Numbered from the stretch's first letter, positions 41,325 through 53,306 are shown. The stretch is DNA of 64,000 bases from Burkholderiales bacterium (GCA_030684405.1 JAUXYA010000011.1:310001-374000), one strand, 5' to 3'. A program made the numbers and translations. Notes: generated by a model from the letters alone, not told the origin.

Positions 41325-44300
41325 CTAAACCGCCCACTCAGCCGACAGCGCCTCGGCCTGCTGCAGGACGTTCTGCACAGCCGAATCCTGCAAGTCCGGC
41401 GGATAACCATACTTCCTCAACAGCCGCTTCACATGCCGGCGGATATTGGCGCGGGCGGAGTCGCGGTGCATCCAGTCCACCGTCACATTGGCCTTGATGG
41501 CCGATACCAGTTCATGAGCGATCACCCGTAGGGCTGGCTCACCCATCGCCTCCCGTGCGCTCTGGTTCGCTGCCAGCGCGTCGTAGAACGCGATTTCCTC
41601 ATCGGTAAGGCCGGTCTCCTCTCCCCGTGAGCGGGCAGCCCGGATGTCCTTGGCAAGCTGGATTAACTCCTCCAACACCTGTGCAGTCGTGATGGCGTTC
41701 GAATGGTAACGGGCAATCGCATCCTCTAAGCGGTCTGAGAACGCCTTTGACTGGACCACGTTGCGCTTGGCCTGCGAGCGCACATCACCGTTGATCAGCT
41801 TCTTCAACGCCTCAATCGCCAGGTTCTTCTTGTCGTGTTGGCGAACCTCGGCAAGGAACTCATCAGACAGAATGGAGATGTCCGGGCTTTCAAAGCCAGC
41901 CGCCTTCATGATGTCCACGATTTCGGTGGACACCACCGCACGGCTTACGATCTGCTGAATCGCCAGTTCCCGCTCAGCGGTGCTCTTCCTGCCATCCCCC
42001 GGCAGACTCTTGACCAGTGCCGCACGTATGGCCTGAAAGAATCCCACCTCGTCACGAACCTGCCGCGCCTCATCGCTCGCGCTCGCCAGTGCAAACGCCT
42101 TGGACAAGGCCACCACGGCATCCGCGAATCGTCGGTGCACCCGCTTCTTGCCCTCGTCGGTCGACTCCTTGGCGGCGTCGGCCTGCTGCATCGTCAGTAT
42201 CCAGTCGATAGCACCCGCCATGATTGAGAGCCGCTTCTGCGGCGGCGTAGCTACTTGGAGCGCTGGACGGTAGTCAAAGCCCCCTTGGGTATCCGGACGG
42301 AACATCGCCCGGACCACCTCGTATTTCTCCAACAAGACCTTGACCGCTTGGGCCTCGTCAATCCCGGTCTGGTCACGGTCCCCCGGTGAGTATTGGCCAA
42401 GCGCACTTTGCAGACTCTGGGCAACCCCGATGTAGTCCACCACCAGCCCTGCAGGCTTATCCCGGAACACCCGGTTCACCCTCGCTATGGCCTGCATCAG
42501 CCCATGGCCCTTCATGGGCTTATCGATATACATCGTGTGCATACAGGGGGCATCGAAACCGGTGAGCCACATGTCACGAACAAGCACCAGCCTCAGCGAG
42601 TCATCAGGCTTCTTGGCGCGCTTAGCCAGCAGCTCCCGGCGGGCCTTGGGGCGCTTGCCGATGTGCTGTTGCCACGTTGGGGGGTCGGAGGCCGCACCGG
42701 TCATGACCACCTTGATAGCGCCCGCCTCGTCATCGTCGCTGTGCCACTGTGGCCGCAGCTTGACGATGGCCGCGTATAGCTCCACGCAAATGCGCCGGCT
42801 CATGCAGACGATCATTGCCTTGCCGTCCAGCCCCTCCATGCGGGCCTCAAAGTGCTTCACGAGGTCGTCGGCAACCAAGGCAATCCGCTTCTCCGAGCCA
42901 ACCAGCGCTTCAACACTCGCCCATTTACGCTTCAGCCTCTCCTGCTCCGTCTGAGCCTCGTCTTCTGTGAGGTCAGCGATCTCGGCGTCGATCTTGGGCT
43001 TCTCGTCCGCGTCGAGTTCAATCCGTGCCAAACGGCTCTCGTAGTAGATGGGAACCGTCGCACCATCTTCTACCGCACGGCTAATGTCATAGATGTTGAT
43101 GTAGTCGCCAAACACGGCGGGCGTGTTGACGTCTTCCTTCTCGATAGGTGTGCCGGTAAAGCCGATGAAGGATGCATTAGGCAGGCCATCGCGCAGATAC
43201 TTGGCGAAGCCATAGGAGATATCGCCGGTTTTGCGTTCGATCTTCGCCTCAAAGCCGTACTGGCTACGGTGGGCCTCGTCAGCGATCACCACCACGTTGC
43301 GGCGGTCTGTCAGCACGGGGTAGTCAGTCGCCCCCGTCCCCGGTGAGAACTTCTGCAGGGTCGTGAAGATCACGCCCCCAGAGGGCCTATCCAGCAGCCT
43401 GCGTAGATCATCGCGGTCTGCGGCCTGCTGGGGTGTCTGGCGCAGCAGGTCCTTGCACATACTGAATGTGCCGAACAACTGATCGTCCAGATCGTTACGG
43501 TCCGTCAGAACGATCAAGGTGGGGTTCTGCATTCCGGGGTGCTTGATCACCTGACCCGCATAGAAGGCCATCAACAGGCTCTTACCTGAACCCTGTGTGT
43601 GCCAGATCACGCCGGCCTTACGGTCACCACTCGGGGCCGTCGCTGCCAACGTGCGTGTCACTGCATGCCGTACCGCGTGGAACTGGTGGTAGCCCGCGAG
43701 AATTTTGACAACATCACTCCCGGTGTCACCGAAGACTATAAAGTCCTTCACCAGATCAAGAAACCGGCGACGATCAAATACCCCCTTGAGGACGGTCTCT
43801 AGCTCAGGCGTGCCCTTAGGTGCCACATCGTCGCCCGCCACGGTGCGCCACGGCATGAAGCGCTCGCGGTCAGCAGTGAGGGAGCCGATGCGCGCGGAGA
43901 TGCCATCCGATGTCACCAGTGCTGCATTGGTGCGGAACAGTGAGGGTATCTGCGCCTTGTAAGTCTGCAACTGGTTGAACGCACTATCCATCGTCGCGTT
44001 CTCGTCGCCGGGGTTCTTGAGTTCGATTACAGCAAGCGGCAGCCCGTTAACCAGGATCACCACATCGGGCCTGCGGTTCGCCTTGTTCTCTATCACCGTG
44101 TACTGATTGACCGCCAGCCAGTCGTTGGTGTCCGGGTCATCGAAGTCGATCAGCCGCGCCTGCTCTCCACCAATGGTGCCATCCGCGCGGCGCACCTCGA
44201 GCGGCACCCCCTCGACCATGTAGCGATGCAGCCGGCGGTTCTCGGCTACCAGTGCGGGCATCTCGGCCTGCACCAGTTTGTTCAGCACCTCAGCGCGGGT

Positions 44301-44498
44301 CTCGGCGGAGAGAGAAGGGTTCAGCCTCGCGATGGCGGCATGCAAGCGCTGTATCAGCAGCACGTCGCCGTAGCTGGCGCGCTCAGGGGTCAATCCATCC
44401 GGGCCGATGTCTAGGCCGTTTGCCGTGGCATAGCCAAGTTCAGAGAGCCACGCTAGGGTGGCTTCTTCTACGTGGCTCTCGGCTATACCCGAACTCAC
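41325..44498 (-). CDS. hsdR: Type I restriction enzyme, HsdR subunit
   Basis: This 1057-residue restriction and translocation subunit has an N-terminal nuclease domain with the PD-(D/E)xK-like segment [20 protein letters not shown] (about 145-165), a Walker A motif [14 protein letters not shown] (about 305) and the DEAH-box element [12 protein letters not shown] (about 410). The helicase domain and C-terminal helical region follow. It starts with GTG overlapping the HsdS stop by four bases. With HsdM and HsdS it cleaves DNA lacking the methylation pattern. Confidence 0.96.
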   Translation of the reverse strand: MSSGIAESHVEEATLAWLSELGYATANGLDIGPDGLTPERASYGDVLLIQRLHAAIARLNPSLSAETRAEVLNKLVQAEMPALVAENRRLHRYMVEGVPLEVRRADGTIGGEQARLIDFDDPDTNDWLAVNQYTVIENKANRRPDVVILVNGLPLAVIELKNPGDENATMDSAFNQLQTYKAQIPSLFRTNAALVTSDGISARIGSLTADRERFMPWRTVAGDDVAPKGTPELETVLKGVFDRRRFLDLVKDFIVFGDTGSDVVKILAGYHQFHAVRHAVTRTLAATAPSGDRKAGVIWHTQGSGKSLLMAFYAGQVIKHPGMQNPTLIVLTDRNDLDDQLFGTFSMCKDLLRQTPQQAADRDDLRRLLDRPSGGVIFTTLQKFSPGTGATDYPVLTDRRNVVVIADEAHRSQYGFEAKIERKTGDISYGFAKYLRDGLPNASFIGFTGTPIEKEDVNTPAVFGDYINIYDISRAVEDGATVPIYYESRLARIELDADEKPKIDAEIADLTEDEAQTEQERLKRKWASVEALVGSEKRIALVADDLVKHFEARMEGLDGKAMIVCMSRRICVELYAAIVKLRPQWHSDDDEAGAIKVVMTGAASDPPTWQQHIGKRPKARRELLAKRAKKPDDSLRLVLVRDMWLTGFDAPCMHTMYIDKPMKGHGLMQAIARVNRVFRDKPAGLVVDYIGVAQSLQSALGQYSPGDRDQTGIDEAQAVKVLLEKYEVVRAMFRPDTQGGFDYRPALQVATPPQKRLSIMAGAIDWILTMQQADAAKESTDEGKKRVHRRFADAVVALSKAFALASASDEARQVRDEVGFFQAIRAALVKSLPGDGRKSTAERELAIQQIVSRAVVSTEIVDIMKAAGFESPDISILSDEFLAEVRQHDKKNLAIEALKKLINGDVRSQAKRNVVQSKAFSDRLEDAIARYHSNAITTAQVLEELIQLAKDIRAARSRGEETGLTDEEIAFYDALAANQSAREAMGEPALRVIAHELVSAIKANVTVDWMHRDSARANIRRHVKRLLRKYGYPPDLQDSAVQNVLQQAEALSAEWAV

Positions 44499-45738
44499 AG
44501 CACTTCCTCCGCCATCTTCTCGGCGTCCTTCACGCGGATTTCGCCAGACATGAGCTTGGGGAGCAGGAGGTCGCGAGTAGCTGCGAGTGTTGATATCTCG
44601 CCAAAGTTAAACAAACTCCTCTCGAACAGCACCCCTACCAGATCATCAAAAGCACCGATCATCCGCTCACTTGGATTGACCACTGGATAGTCCAGTAAAT
44701 CCTTTGTGCTGACATTTGCTTGTGCAGAGCCATGCGCCTTTGTCTCAGCATAAATCTTAAAGACAGGATCACGGACGCAAGCGCAAACGAATGGCGAGAA
44801 ATTCTTCGACGTTGAGAATCGGGCGACACGCTGATTAAGCATCGGGCAATTGGTTGTAGGCGGAATACGGCCCGTCTCGCCAACATAACCAGTCAAGCCA
44901 ACAAGCACGTCTCCAACATTCAATCGGAAGGCAGCATGCTCTTCCGCTAAAGTCGGAGATATAAAGCTTACCTCCGTAAGGTCAACGACCGCAGGTTTGA
45001 CAGAACCAATTTTCACAACAGGCACACCGTTAGACTGCCAATCTGAACTCTTAAATGCATAGCCGTTTTGCAGTTCGGTGAATGCGCCAAGGCGATCAAC
45101 CCCCCATCCCTCTGGCTGGCCACCATCATCCAGACGATCCGGGAAAAGCGCCCAGACTTCCGGTGCGAGGTACGGCGCGCGACCCCCCATCTTCGCCTTG
45201 GTAGGGCCGAAGTCGACGAACCAGTCCTTGAAGATTGCCCGAACCATCGCTTCGAGCGTTTCATTCATGCGGCGGTTGAGATCGATCTTGTCATCGAGGG
45301 CACCGAGGATAGAAACGATAGCGCGCTGCTCGCTTATGGACGGGCAGGGAATAAGTATGCGGTTGAGGTTACCTTGGGAGAGTTTAGGTATCGTGGAGCC
45401 AGTGACATAACCTGAAATGTCCGATGCGTTGACTGCATAGAAGAGATAGCGAGTATCGACTTCAGAATTTCCGCGCAAGATATGTGCATGATTGTTTACC
45501 CAAAACTTCCCTTGCACCCAGAGCGCAATCGGCTGCTTCCGGGATCGGAGATTCTCGCCATCCTCCGCGACGAGCACAAACTGACCATCGAAAAGATAGT
45601 CGTCAACATGATCCACAACGCCCTGAGCGCCATAGTATCGGTATGGACCGGGGCGACGGTCGCCTGACTTCACTGGCCGTCGCCGGGCATCCAGGTTTTC
45701 GGTAATATCACCGATGCATCGAAGCGGGTAGCCGTCGC

Positions 45739-45742
<4 letters not shown>
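44495..45742 (-). CDS. hsdS: Type I restriction enzyme, HsdS specificity subunit
   Basis: This 415-residue DNA-recognition subunit has two target-recognition domains (about 1-150 and 215-375) separated by a conserved helical spacer with [20 protein letters not shown], then [21 protein letters not shown] second helical region follows at the C-terminus. It overlaps both neighbours by four bases. The bipartite target sequence cannot be predicted here. Confidence 0.93.
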
Positions 45743-47316
<1,574 letters not shown>

Positions 47317-47933
47317 TGCTTATCCCCATTTTTTATTGGAACTTACGGCCCGGCCGCTACTCGCGCAACCGTCGCTCTCGACCGCAAACTCCCTGTTACA
47401 GAATTCTACGGTAAGTGGCTGATTCTAATGGCAACCCATGGAATATGGGGGCTTTACCCTGACCTACGCTATTACACAGTCCCATTTCCAACCTTGAACA
47501 GAGCGCTGCGAACGAGTCATAGGGACACCACAAAAGTTTTTCCACAAAAATGGGAGGAGGGTCTAATAATCCGGCTCACTCGAATTACCCCCCGGGGAGG
47601 GGGGAATGCTATCGAACAACATCACCGCACATCGAGATCAAGCGTTGTCTAGCGGCCATCGCTAACGATGCGCTGCATGGGGCAGGCTCCGAGCGCAGCA
47701 ATGAGGCGATCAACGTGAGCAGTCAGTAACAACGTGACTGCATTCCTGGGTAATCGAGGACCAATCGCCTCAGCCACGGCGCAGTAGAGAAAGCCGCTCC
47801 ACTTCCCACAGACCGCTTCTGCACAGGTCCACGCAAACAAAGTTCTGTACATCGCACCCGATACCGTACTACCCTGCTGACTACACACGCACCTCCGTTC
47901 GCAACTGTAGTCTTCATAGGGAATCACCACACC
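47317..47933. other. Divergent control region between hsdM and recombinase genes
   Basis: The 617-base gap holds a patch of mixed-frame sequence with a G-run hairpin (CCCCCCGGGGAGGGGG-type near 47586-47605). Promoters of both divergent genes should lie here. Short open frames on the minus strand overlap the recombinase start and lack support. Confidence 0.45.
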
Positions 47934-48590
47934 ATGGCCATCAAATTTGTCGCCTACTACCGTGTATCCACTGCCCGCCAAGGGGCATCAGGTCTCGGCC
48001 TCGAAGCGCAACGTGAGTCAGTCGCTCGCTACTTGGGCGGCATCAGTGAGCACAGCCTCGTCGCAGAGTTCACCGAAGTGGAAACCGGAAAGGGCAAGGA
48101 TGCACTCGACAAGCGGCCACAGCTGCGTGAGGCCATCGCCACCGCCAAGCGCCACCGCGCCACCATCCTGATTGCCAAGCTGGACCGACTGGCCCGCAAT
48201 GTGCACTTCATCAGCGGCCTTCAAGAGGCCCGTGTGCCATTCACTGCCGTGGACATGCCCGAGGCCAATGAGCTGGTGATTCACCTGATGGCCGCTATGG
48301 CCCAACACGAGGCCCGTATGATCAGCAGTCGCACCAAGGCAGCGTTAGCGGCCAAGCTTGCGCGTGGTGAGAAGCTAGGCAATCCTCACCTGTTGATGCG
48401 GGGCAACAAGGCCAAGGCACGGAATGCCCGCACCTTCGCTACCTCCCTGAAGACCACCTTGGGGGCACTGCAGGCACAGGGGCTGACGCAGCGGAGCATT
48501 GTCGAGGAACTCAACCGGCTGGGCGTCCGGACGTCAAACGGTGGTGATTGGCACCTAATCCAACTGCAGCGAGTGCTGGGGCGGCTCTAG
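47934..48590 (+). CDS. Serine recombinase / resolvase family protein
   Basis: This 218-residue protein has the N-terminal resolvase catalytic domain with YYRVSTARQGASGLGLEAQR (the active Ser in YRVST) and LIAKLDRLARNVHFISGLQE. A short C-terminal HTH-like part with LTQRSIVEELNRLGVRTSNG follows. It may resolve or invert DNA in the island. It lies upstream of the small-gene cluster. Confidence 0.9.
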   Translation: MAIKFVAYYRVSTARQGASGLGLEAQRESVARYLGGISEHSLVAEFTEVETGKGKDALDKRPQLREAIATAKRHRATILIAKLDRLARNVHFISGLQEARVPFTAVDMPEANELVIHLMAAMAQHEARMISSRTKAALAAKLARGEKLGNPHLLMRGNKAKARNARTFATSLKTTLGALQAQGLTQRSIVEELNRLGVRTSNGGDWHLIQLQRVLGRL

Positions 48591-48954
48591 TGGGTCGAGA
48601 AATTGACCTAACTATCTGATCCGGCTTAGTAATTCAGCAGGGATGCAGCTAAACCCTTACCTTTGGGTTAACAACGCAACCTGTCGGCTCTCCGTCCGAA
48701 CCAACTAGGACTGCCCCCAAGCAGTTCCCAGCCCCCAAGCAATGCAGCCAATCGGTACGGAACGGTACCGTGGCGACCCTCCCAGCCCCTTTGGTACCCG
48801 GGGGTACCTACAAACCGCAGCAATGCGCTCCCGCCCCTTCTGAGCGCCCCTCAAGGCTCCCTTTGTATCCAGCCTATAGGAGGGGGCACGCCGTCGTCCC
48901 GGCCACCGTAGGGAAATTCTTGTTCCATCTTCAACCACCCCAAGGAGTACAGCA
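48591..48954. promoter_or_regulatory. Repeat-rich control region upstream of the small HTH gene
   Basis: The 364 bases contain a perfect palindrome ACGGTACCGT (48762-48771), an inverted repeat GGTACCC-GG-GGGTACC (48793-48808) and a direct repeat GCCCCCAAGCA (48713-48723, 48731-48741), 18 bases apart. These look like operator or iteron sites for a DNA-binding protein such as the HTH or ParB-like gene products downstream. No open frame was supported. Confidence 0.55.
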
Positions 48955-49194
48955 TTGAGTGAATTACCAGCAGTCATCCCACTCGTCACCCTACTGTTGC
49001 CATTCGAGGCAGCAGCAAGGCTAGGAATATCAGCAGTAGTACTGGAAGGCCTCCACCGCTTTGGCTTCGCTCTCCCGCGCATTCGAAACGGGCGGAAGGT
49101 GCGCTACTGCAGTACGGACATTGATGCATTGCTGGCCAAGAACATCAAGCGTCACGACAACACGCCGCCAGGTGTCGGGGGCCAGCATGAGTAA
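48955..49194 (+). CDS. Small HTH protein, excisionase/AlpA-like
   Basis: This 79-residue protein has a winged-helix type core: FEAAARLGISAVVLEGLHRF, then PRIRNGRKVRYCSTDIDALL, the general pattern of excisionase or AlpA-like proteins. It starts with TTG eight bases after AAGGAG. It may regulate the island or help excision. It overlaps the next gene by eight bases. Confidence 0.65.
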   Translation: MSELPAVIPLVTLLLPFEAAARLGISAVVLEGLHRFGFALPRIRNGRKVRYCSTDIDALLAKNIKRHDNTPPGVGGQHE

Positions 49195-49417
49195 CAGCCC
49201 TGAGAAGCTGGTGTTCCGGCAGATTGCCTTCCCAGTCAGCACCTTCGATTGGCTGAAGGATTGCCAAAGGAGCTACGCGGCCCAGCATGGCCATTTCCTC
49301 AACAATAACGAAATACTCGCCGTGATCCTTCGGGAACACAGAACCCAAACTGAAGAATGTGGAGCACACCGAAATGTCATTAGTCACAGCCAAACGGGCA
49401 CTTACAAATCAGATTGA
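49187..49417 (+). CDS. Small hypothetical protein, 76 residues
   Basis: The protein has an amphipathic middle (FPVSTFDWLKDCQRSYAAQH) and a tail with HFLNNNEILAVILREHRTQT. No family was recognised. It overlaps both neighbouring genes, so it is probably a member of the same operon. Confidence 0.5.
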   Translation: MSNSPEKLVFRQIAFPVSTFDWLKDCQRSYAAQHGHFLNNNEILAVILREHRTQTEECGAHRNVISHSQTGTYKSD

Positions 49418-50174
49418 ACGGGGCCAGCCGCAGCCCATAGCCAACCCCACCAAACTGCCCATCGACGTTATAGGCGAACTACCTGAAGTGTTTCAGCATC
49501 GGATGCCTCTTGAGCACCAAAGCAGTTATCACGTAAAGGAACTCGCCAAGGCCCTACGAAGCGGACAACCCCTGACAGCCATCACGGTGTTCTGGGCGGG
49601 CACCGGGTGGCTGTGCGTTGACGGTCATCACCGCCTCAATGCCTACCGCAGCGCTGGCTGGAAGAAGAATATTCCCGTATTCGCTTTCACTGGCACCCTT
49701 GATCAAGCCATTAACCGCGCAGCGATGAACACTTACGACAAGCTGCCGATGCATCGAGGCGAAAAGGCTAATGCAGCTTGGCGGCTGGTAGTTGCCACGA
49801 GCCTGTCCAAGGCCAAAATCGTCCACAGCACCAGCGTATCCGACGGATCAGTTGCCCACATGCGGCGGGTCTTCAAAACTCTCGAAGCGCGGGAACCCGG
49901 ACGTGACCTCAGTGAGCTTGTCTGGGAAGACGCACGGAGGGAGTCTAGCGGGCAAGAGAAGGCTGAAGTTGATTGGGAATCTCAGATACAAGTTGAGGCA
50001 CAGCAATTTGCTAACACTCTCGCCAAAGCTTTCGGCAAGAGAGCGCACTTGCGGCTCGAAGCATTCGCAAATGCCTTGGAAATCTACAACCCCCGCCTAC
50101 GGCCTTTTCTGTCCGATTACTGGAGCGGTGATGCTGGCGCGTTCCCCAATCCATCTATCGAGGATGAGTTCTAG
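49374..50174 (+). CDS. ParB-like nuclease-domain protein
   Basis: This 266-residue protein has an N-terminal ParB/sulfiredoxin-like domain (about residues 25-130), with LAKALRSGQPLTAITVFWAG and WLCVDGHHRLNAYRSAGWKK, where DGHHRLxAY is the ParB box II region. The C-terminal part is polar and helical. It may bind the palindromic repeats upstream. It overlaps the previous gene by 44 bases; the ATG at 49374 follows GGAG by nine bases. Role is unknown, possibly island maintenance. Confidence 0.7.
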   Translation: MSLVTAKRALTNQIERGQPQPIANPTKLPIDVIGELPEVFQHRMPLEHQSSYHVKELAKALRSGQPLTAITVFWAGTGWLCVDGHHRLNAYRSAGWKKNIPVFAFTGTLDQAINRAAMNTYDKLPMHRGEKANAAWRLVVATSLSKAKIVHSTSVSDGSVAHMRRVFKTLEAREPGRDLSELVWEDARRESSGQEKAEVDWESQIQVEAQQFANTLAKAFGKRAHLRLEAFANALEIYNPRLRPFLSDYWSGDAGAFPNPSIEDEF

Positions 50175-50411
50175 CCGTCCCCACTTATAGTGCCCCAAGG
50201 ATTCTCCCGGTGTAACCACGGCTGTCCTCCATGGTGCTCCGGGGGTGCATCCTTACGATGCACTTGCTGCATATCCAGCAGCCTATGCAATTGCATGCCC
50301 GTTCGCCCCCTTCCCGGCCAAAATGTTCGGGATTGGTTGACAAGCTGTGGTTAGCTTTCGAGGCTGGGCATCTGTTTTTTTGCCAGAGCTGCGACGACAA
50401 CAAAGAAAGGA

Positions 50412-51011
50412 CTACGCCTTCCGCCGCCGTGCAATCCCCCCGACCAGACCCAAACCTGCCAACAGCATCGCATAGGTTTCCGGTTCCGGAATTGCACTCA
50501 CTTCCAACTGCTCTGAAGCAGAGAATGAAAACCCCCCTCCTTCCGAAACATAGTTGGTGGGCAGCGCCCCGGGGTAAGCTGGACCATACGTGACACTGTG
50601 GCGATATAGGAGATTCCCGACGAAGGACGGCTGATAAAAACCGAGGTCGTCGTATTGAAACGAAACCGTTAATGGACCGGGACCGATTGAAAAGTTGGTC
50701 ACACTGGTTTCCTGACCATCGCCCGATGAAAACACGCCGCTAATTCCTGTCGGAACAGAGGAACTCGAATACCATTGCGAACTTGAGACATGCCCCGAGC
50801 AGCCAATACCGGCGTTGGAAATCCCAAGTGACAGAATTGCTGTTTGGCCACTCGCGATCACCGACGGAGACACGTCGAAGGAATATCTAGCGTATGAAAC
50901 AGTGTTGCCACATGATTGAAAAATAGTTCCAGTCGAGGCAACGGCGCCTGTCGTCCCCATCAGCAACACCAATCCTGCGACCTCGCGTAACCCCTTCAAT
51001 CCGGCATTCAT
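50412..51011 (-). CDS. PEP-CTERM sorting domain protein
   Basis: This 199-residue exported protein has a signal peptide (about 1-25, ending GAVAS). The C-terminus carries the PEP-CTERM signal: VSAIPEPETYAMLLAGLGLV, then GGIARRRKA, with the Pro-Glu-Pro motif, a hydrophobic helix and a basic end. An exosortase would process it, so the host must encode one elsewhere. The central part is beta-rich and unlike known families. A ribosome site (AAAGGA) precedes the ATG. Confidence 0.88.
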   Translation of the reverse strand: MNAGLKGLREVAGLVLLMGTTGAVASTGTIFQSCGNTVSYARYSFDVSPSVIASGQTAILSLGISNAGIGCSGHVSSSQWYSSSSVPTGISGVFSSGDGQETSVTNFSIGPGPLTVSFQYDDLGFYQPSFVGNLLYRHSVTYGPAYPGALPTNYVSEGGGFSFSASEQLEVSAIPEPETYAMLLAGLGLVGGIARRRKA

Positions 51012-51405
51012 CTCGTATCCTTTCGTTGTGGAGGAACTCGCACCCCGTACTGCAGGTGCCTCGAAAGGAATTATTGATTGATGAAATAGGGGCCATCTGT
51101 TCGTTATCGAACTTGCGAGGAACTTGTATCAAGACCGAGCATCTCGTTAGTCTGACGACGTTCCGCCTCTTTTTAATGGAATGAAATGCTTCAATCACGC
51201 CAACCGCGTCCCGGTGCCGAGGTATGGAACGTTATAGATTGTGGTCAAGCTAGGCCGATTGATTAACAATCCAGCGCATAAATGGCATGACCGCATTCGG
51301 CTGCGAGTATTTCCCGTAGACACGATGGATACTTTGCGGGATACTTTTGCCCAGAGGCCTTTCGTAAGACCTTGATTTAATTAGGGCGCGAAAATCACGA
51401 GCCAA
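51012..51405. other. Right end of the island, no gene
   Basis: Contains the two recombinase-arm-like sites at 51327-51350 (GGATACTTTGC and GGATACTTTTGC). The rest has no supported open frame. Confidence 0.5.
51327..51350 (+). other. Possible integrase arm-type sites (right)
   Basis: Two adjacent copies, GGATACTTTGC (51327-51337) and GGATACTTTTGC (51339-51350), lie 56 bases inside the right att repeat. The first is identical to the site before the integrase at 38741. Confidence 0.55.
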
Positions 51406-51457
51406 TGCCACCTTCACACGGTGGAAGCCACTGGTTCGATCCCAGTACCGCCCACCA
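51406..51457 (+). repeat. attR: 52-base direct repeat of tRNA-Val 3' part
   Basis: Identical to 38621-38672. It lacks the 5' half of the tRNA, so it is not a functional tRNA gene. It marks the right end of the island of about 12.8 kb. Confidence 0.95.
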
Positions 51458-51884
51458 ATCTACCCTCTGCAACAAGCTGTTTCATCACGCATATTCATTT
51501 AGGGCCACATTTTGGCCCCTGTCAACACCGTCCCATTACTCCCTGCCTTTTGGCGTTCAGTGTGATGGGATTGTGATGGCCCCCCCCCTTATTATCCCCG
51601 TGTGAAGCGCTAGCCACTGCGTTCCCTAACGCTCACTCCGTGGCGCTTACGCTCACTGCCGTTCACTAGTGACACTCTACCGCTGAGTCAAACATCCTTC
51701 GCAATATTGATTAAACGCTCTCTGACGCGTTCCGTAGACGTTGGGGCACCCCTACCCCCCCCTTCTTTACTTTGAACGCGCAGAAGCCCCCCCCATAAGG
51801 GGGGTGTGGGGGTGCGTCTCACATTGCATTTTACCCCTCAAAAGTCGCTAACAATTTTTGTTGGATACGCTAGCGTTTTCTTGC
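51458..51884. other. Low-complexity gap with tRNA-like remnant
   Basis: No gene is supported. The stretch contains C- and G-run hairpins (around 51786-51812) and, at 51673-51688, CACTCTACCGCTGAGT, which is the reverse complement of part of the tRNA-Val D-arm region. This could be a remnant of a tRNA or a chance match, because D-arms are conserved among tRNAs. Confidence 0.4.
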
Positions 51885-52073
51885 ATGATGAACATGCAAC
51901 CCCATCCCTGCGAAACCTGCCGCAAGTATGTCGATCCGTTGGCCGAAAACGCCGCTGAAAATTTTAGCGCGCTCGGCATGCACCCATTCTGCGCAACAGG
52001 ATCCATCTGGTTCATGGATACGCGCCCGACTTGGCGCTGCAGTGGCTTTGAGCGTGAGCCAGGGGATCAGTAG
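51885..52073 (+). CDS. Small cysteine-containing hypothetical protein
   Basis: About 62 residues, with PHPCETCRKYVDPL and later HPFCATG and WRCSGF, possibly a zinc-binding layout. An ATG at 51894 is an alternative start. No family was recognised and the region is decayed, so confidence is low. Confidence 0.35.
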   Translation: MMNMQPHPCETCRKYVDPLAENAAENFSALGMHPFCATGSIWFMDTRPTWRCSGFEREPGDQ

Positions 52074-52234
52074 ATCACGCGACCTAAGTCATTTGGCGGT
52101 TGCGCCGCATATCGCCGTCCCAGGGGCGCTACTAAAGCGGATGCACTTGGATATTTCTCCAGTTTTGGTGTCAAGGCGCCACACCATTTCAGTGCTGGGC
52201 ATAGCCGCAATCTGATAGCGCCCATTATCGCAGC

Positions 52235-52573
52235 CTACTTCTTCGTGTGTTCATGAAACAGGTCTAATCCGCCGTCAAAAGTATTTTTGAGAGGGTTCGC
52301 TTGGCAATAGTTATCCATCCAGAGAAAAACGGATTCGGGGGATAGCAAATTTCCACCTTTGTTCCAGAACTCTATACCGGTGCCTATGGCAAGCCCCGAC
52401 AGATAACCAGCTAGCCAAGCTTCCCTTTGCCATGCGAGCCCTTTCCCTTCCTTGCGATCCTTCACCCACCCCCCGCAGTTAGTCGGCCCCGTTGCTGTGA
52501 TCGCCCAACTAGGTGCCGTAACTGACAGCATCACGAAAAGCAAAAAGGTTTTAAGTAAGATTGTTTTCTTCAT
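52235..52573 (-). CDS. Small exported protein with two cysteines
   Basis: This 112-residue protein has a signal peptide (about 1-25, ending SWA) and a mature part with TNCGGWVKDRKEG and MDNYCQANPLKN. The spacing of the two Cys and the LAGYLSG segment recall HdeA- or Rap1a-like secreted proteins, which is only a resemblance. The ATG that begins MKKTILLKTF is chosen. Confidence 0.55.
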   Translation of the reverse strand: MKKTILLKTFLLFVMLSVTAPSWAITATGPTNCGGWVKDRKEGKGLAWQREAWLAGYLSGLAIGTGIEFWNKGGNLLSPESVFLWMDNYCQANPLKNTFDGGLDLFHEHTKK

Positions 52574-52668
52574 GTTCATTGCTCCCAGTAGTCTTATGAG
52601 CAAATCATGCCTACGCCTAGAAGCTGAAACTTCACCCCGCACTCAAACGATTGACTGGAAGCGCCAAT

Positions 52669-52962
52669 TTACCGTCGCCACTCCCACGGTGCCACTGGCT
52701 GCGCATCCCGCCATAGTCCGGCGCGTGCGCTCTGCGCTTGGTCCTGCAGCGCATACAGCGGCGAATCTGGCCGCGCATAGCTATCATAAACCCAGGCCAT
52801 GCCACGGCGCACTTGTTCAGCGTTCGCATTTTGGGAATCGCACGTTGCCGTCCCAATAACTCTACCTGAGCGGTCTGCTCCACTTAAGCCAGAAGCGCAT
52901 GCGATACAATTAATTTCATGCGTGGTAAATAGCAGAAGAAAGCAAAATCGCCTCATCGTCAT
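52669..52962 (-). pseudogene. Truncated micrococcal-nuclease-like protein
   Basis: This 97-residue open frame contains the C-terminal half of a staphylococcal-nuclease-type (SNase) domain: DRSGRVIGTATC, NAEQVRRGMAWVYDSYARPD and ARAGLWRDAQPVAPWEWRR. The N-terminal half of the domain, with the first catalytic residues, is replaced by about 30 unrelated residues. It is probably a remnant. Confidence 0.6.
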
Positions 52963-52988
52963 AACATCAAACTACGGGGGAAATTTTA

Positions 52989-53306
52989 ATGTCCATGAGA
53001 ATGATAGCCGCATCCATTATCGCAACAGCATTGGCGGGATGCGCCTCGGTACAGCTAAGTCCCGAAGCTCGGCAAGTTCGCACAATTACTCCAGCTGTCG
53101 CAACAATGGAGAAATGCAAGTTTCTCTCAATAACATCTGCAAGAGGAGTGGCACTTGAGGGCGGAATGCAAGCAGCCCAAATTAAAATCAGAAACCAAGT
53201 AGCCAGTATGGGTGGAAACGCTATGGTTATAACTGCACGGGATCTAGAACAATCGGGCCAGTTCACCCACGGCAACGTTGAAGCCGAAGCATATCGGTGT
53301 CCATAA
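52989..53306 (+). CDS. DUF4156-like lipoprotein
   Basis: This 105-residue protein has a signal peptide with lipobox TALAGC (Cys at about 18). The mature part has LSPEARQVRTITPAVATMEK and NQVASMGGNAMVITARDL, the usual pattern of DUF4156 lipoproteins. Length fits. It lies in the decayed region but looks intact. Confidence 0.75.
   Translation: MSMRMIAASIIATALAGCASVQLSPEARQVRTITPAVATMEKCKFLSITSARGVALEGGMQAAQIKIRNQVASMGGNAMVITARDLEQSGQFTHGNVEAEAYRCP

Noticed and set aside
47649-47981. A 110-residue protein on the minus strand upstream of the serine recombinase
   Set aside because: It overlaps the start of the recombinase, has no ribosome site and resembles no family. It cannot be ruled out fully.
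50231-50593. A 120-residue protein on the plus strand
   Set aside because: It overlaps the convergent PEP-CTERM gene by about half its length and has no recognisable domain.
51405-51605. A 66-residue protein over the attR repeat
   Set aside because: It is a translation of tRNA-derived sequence and low-complexity DNA.
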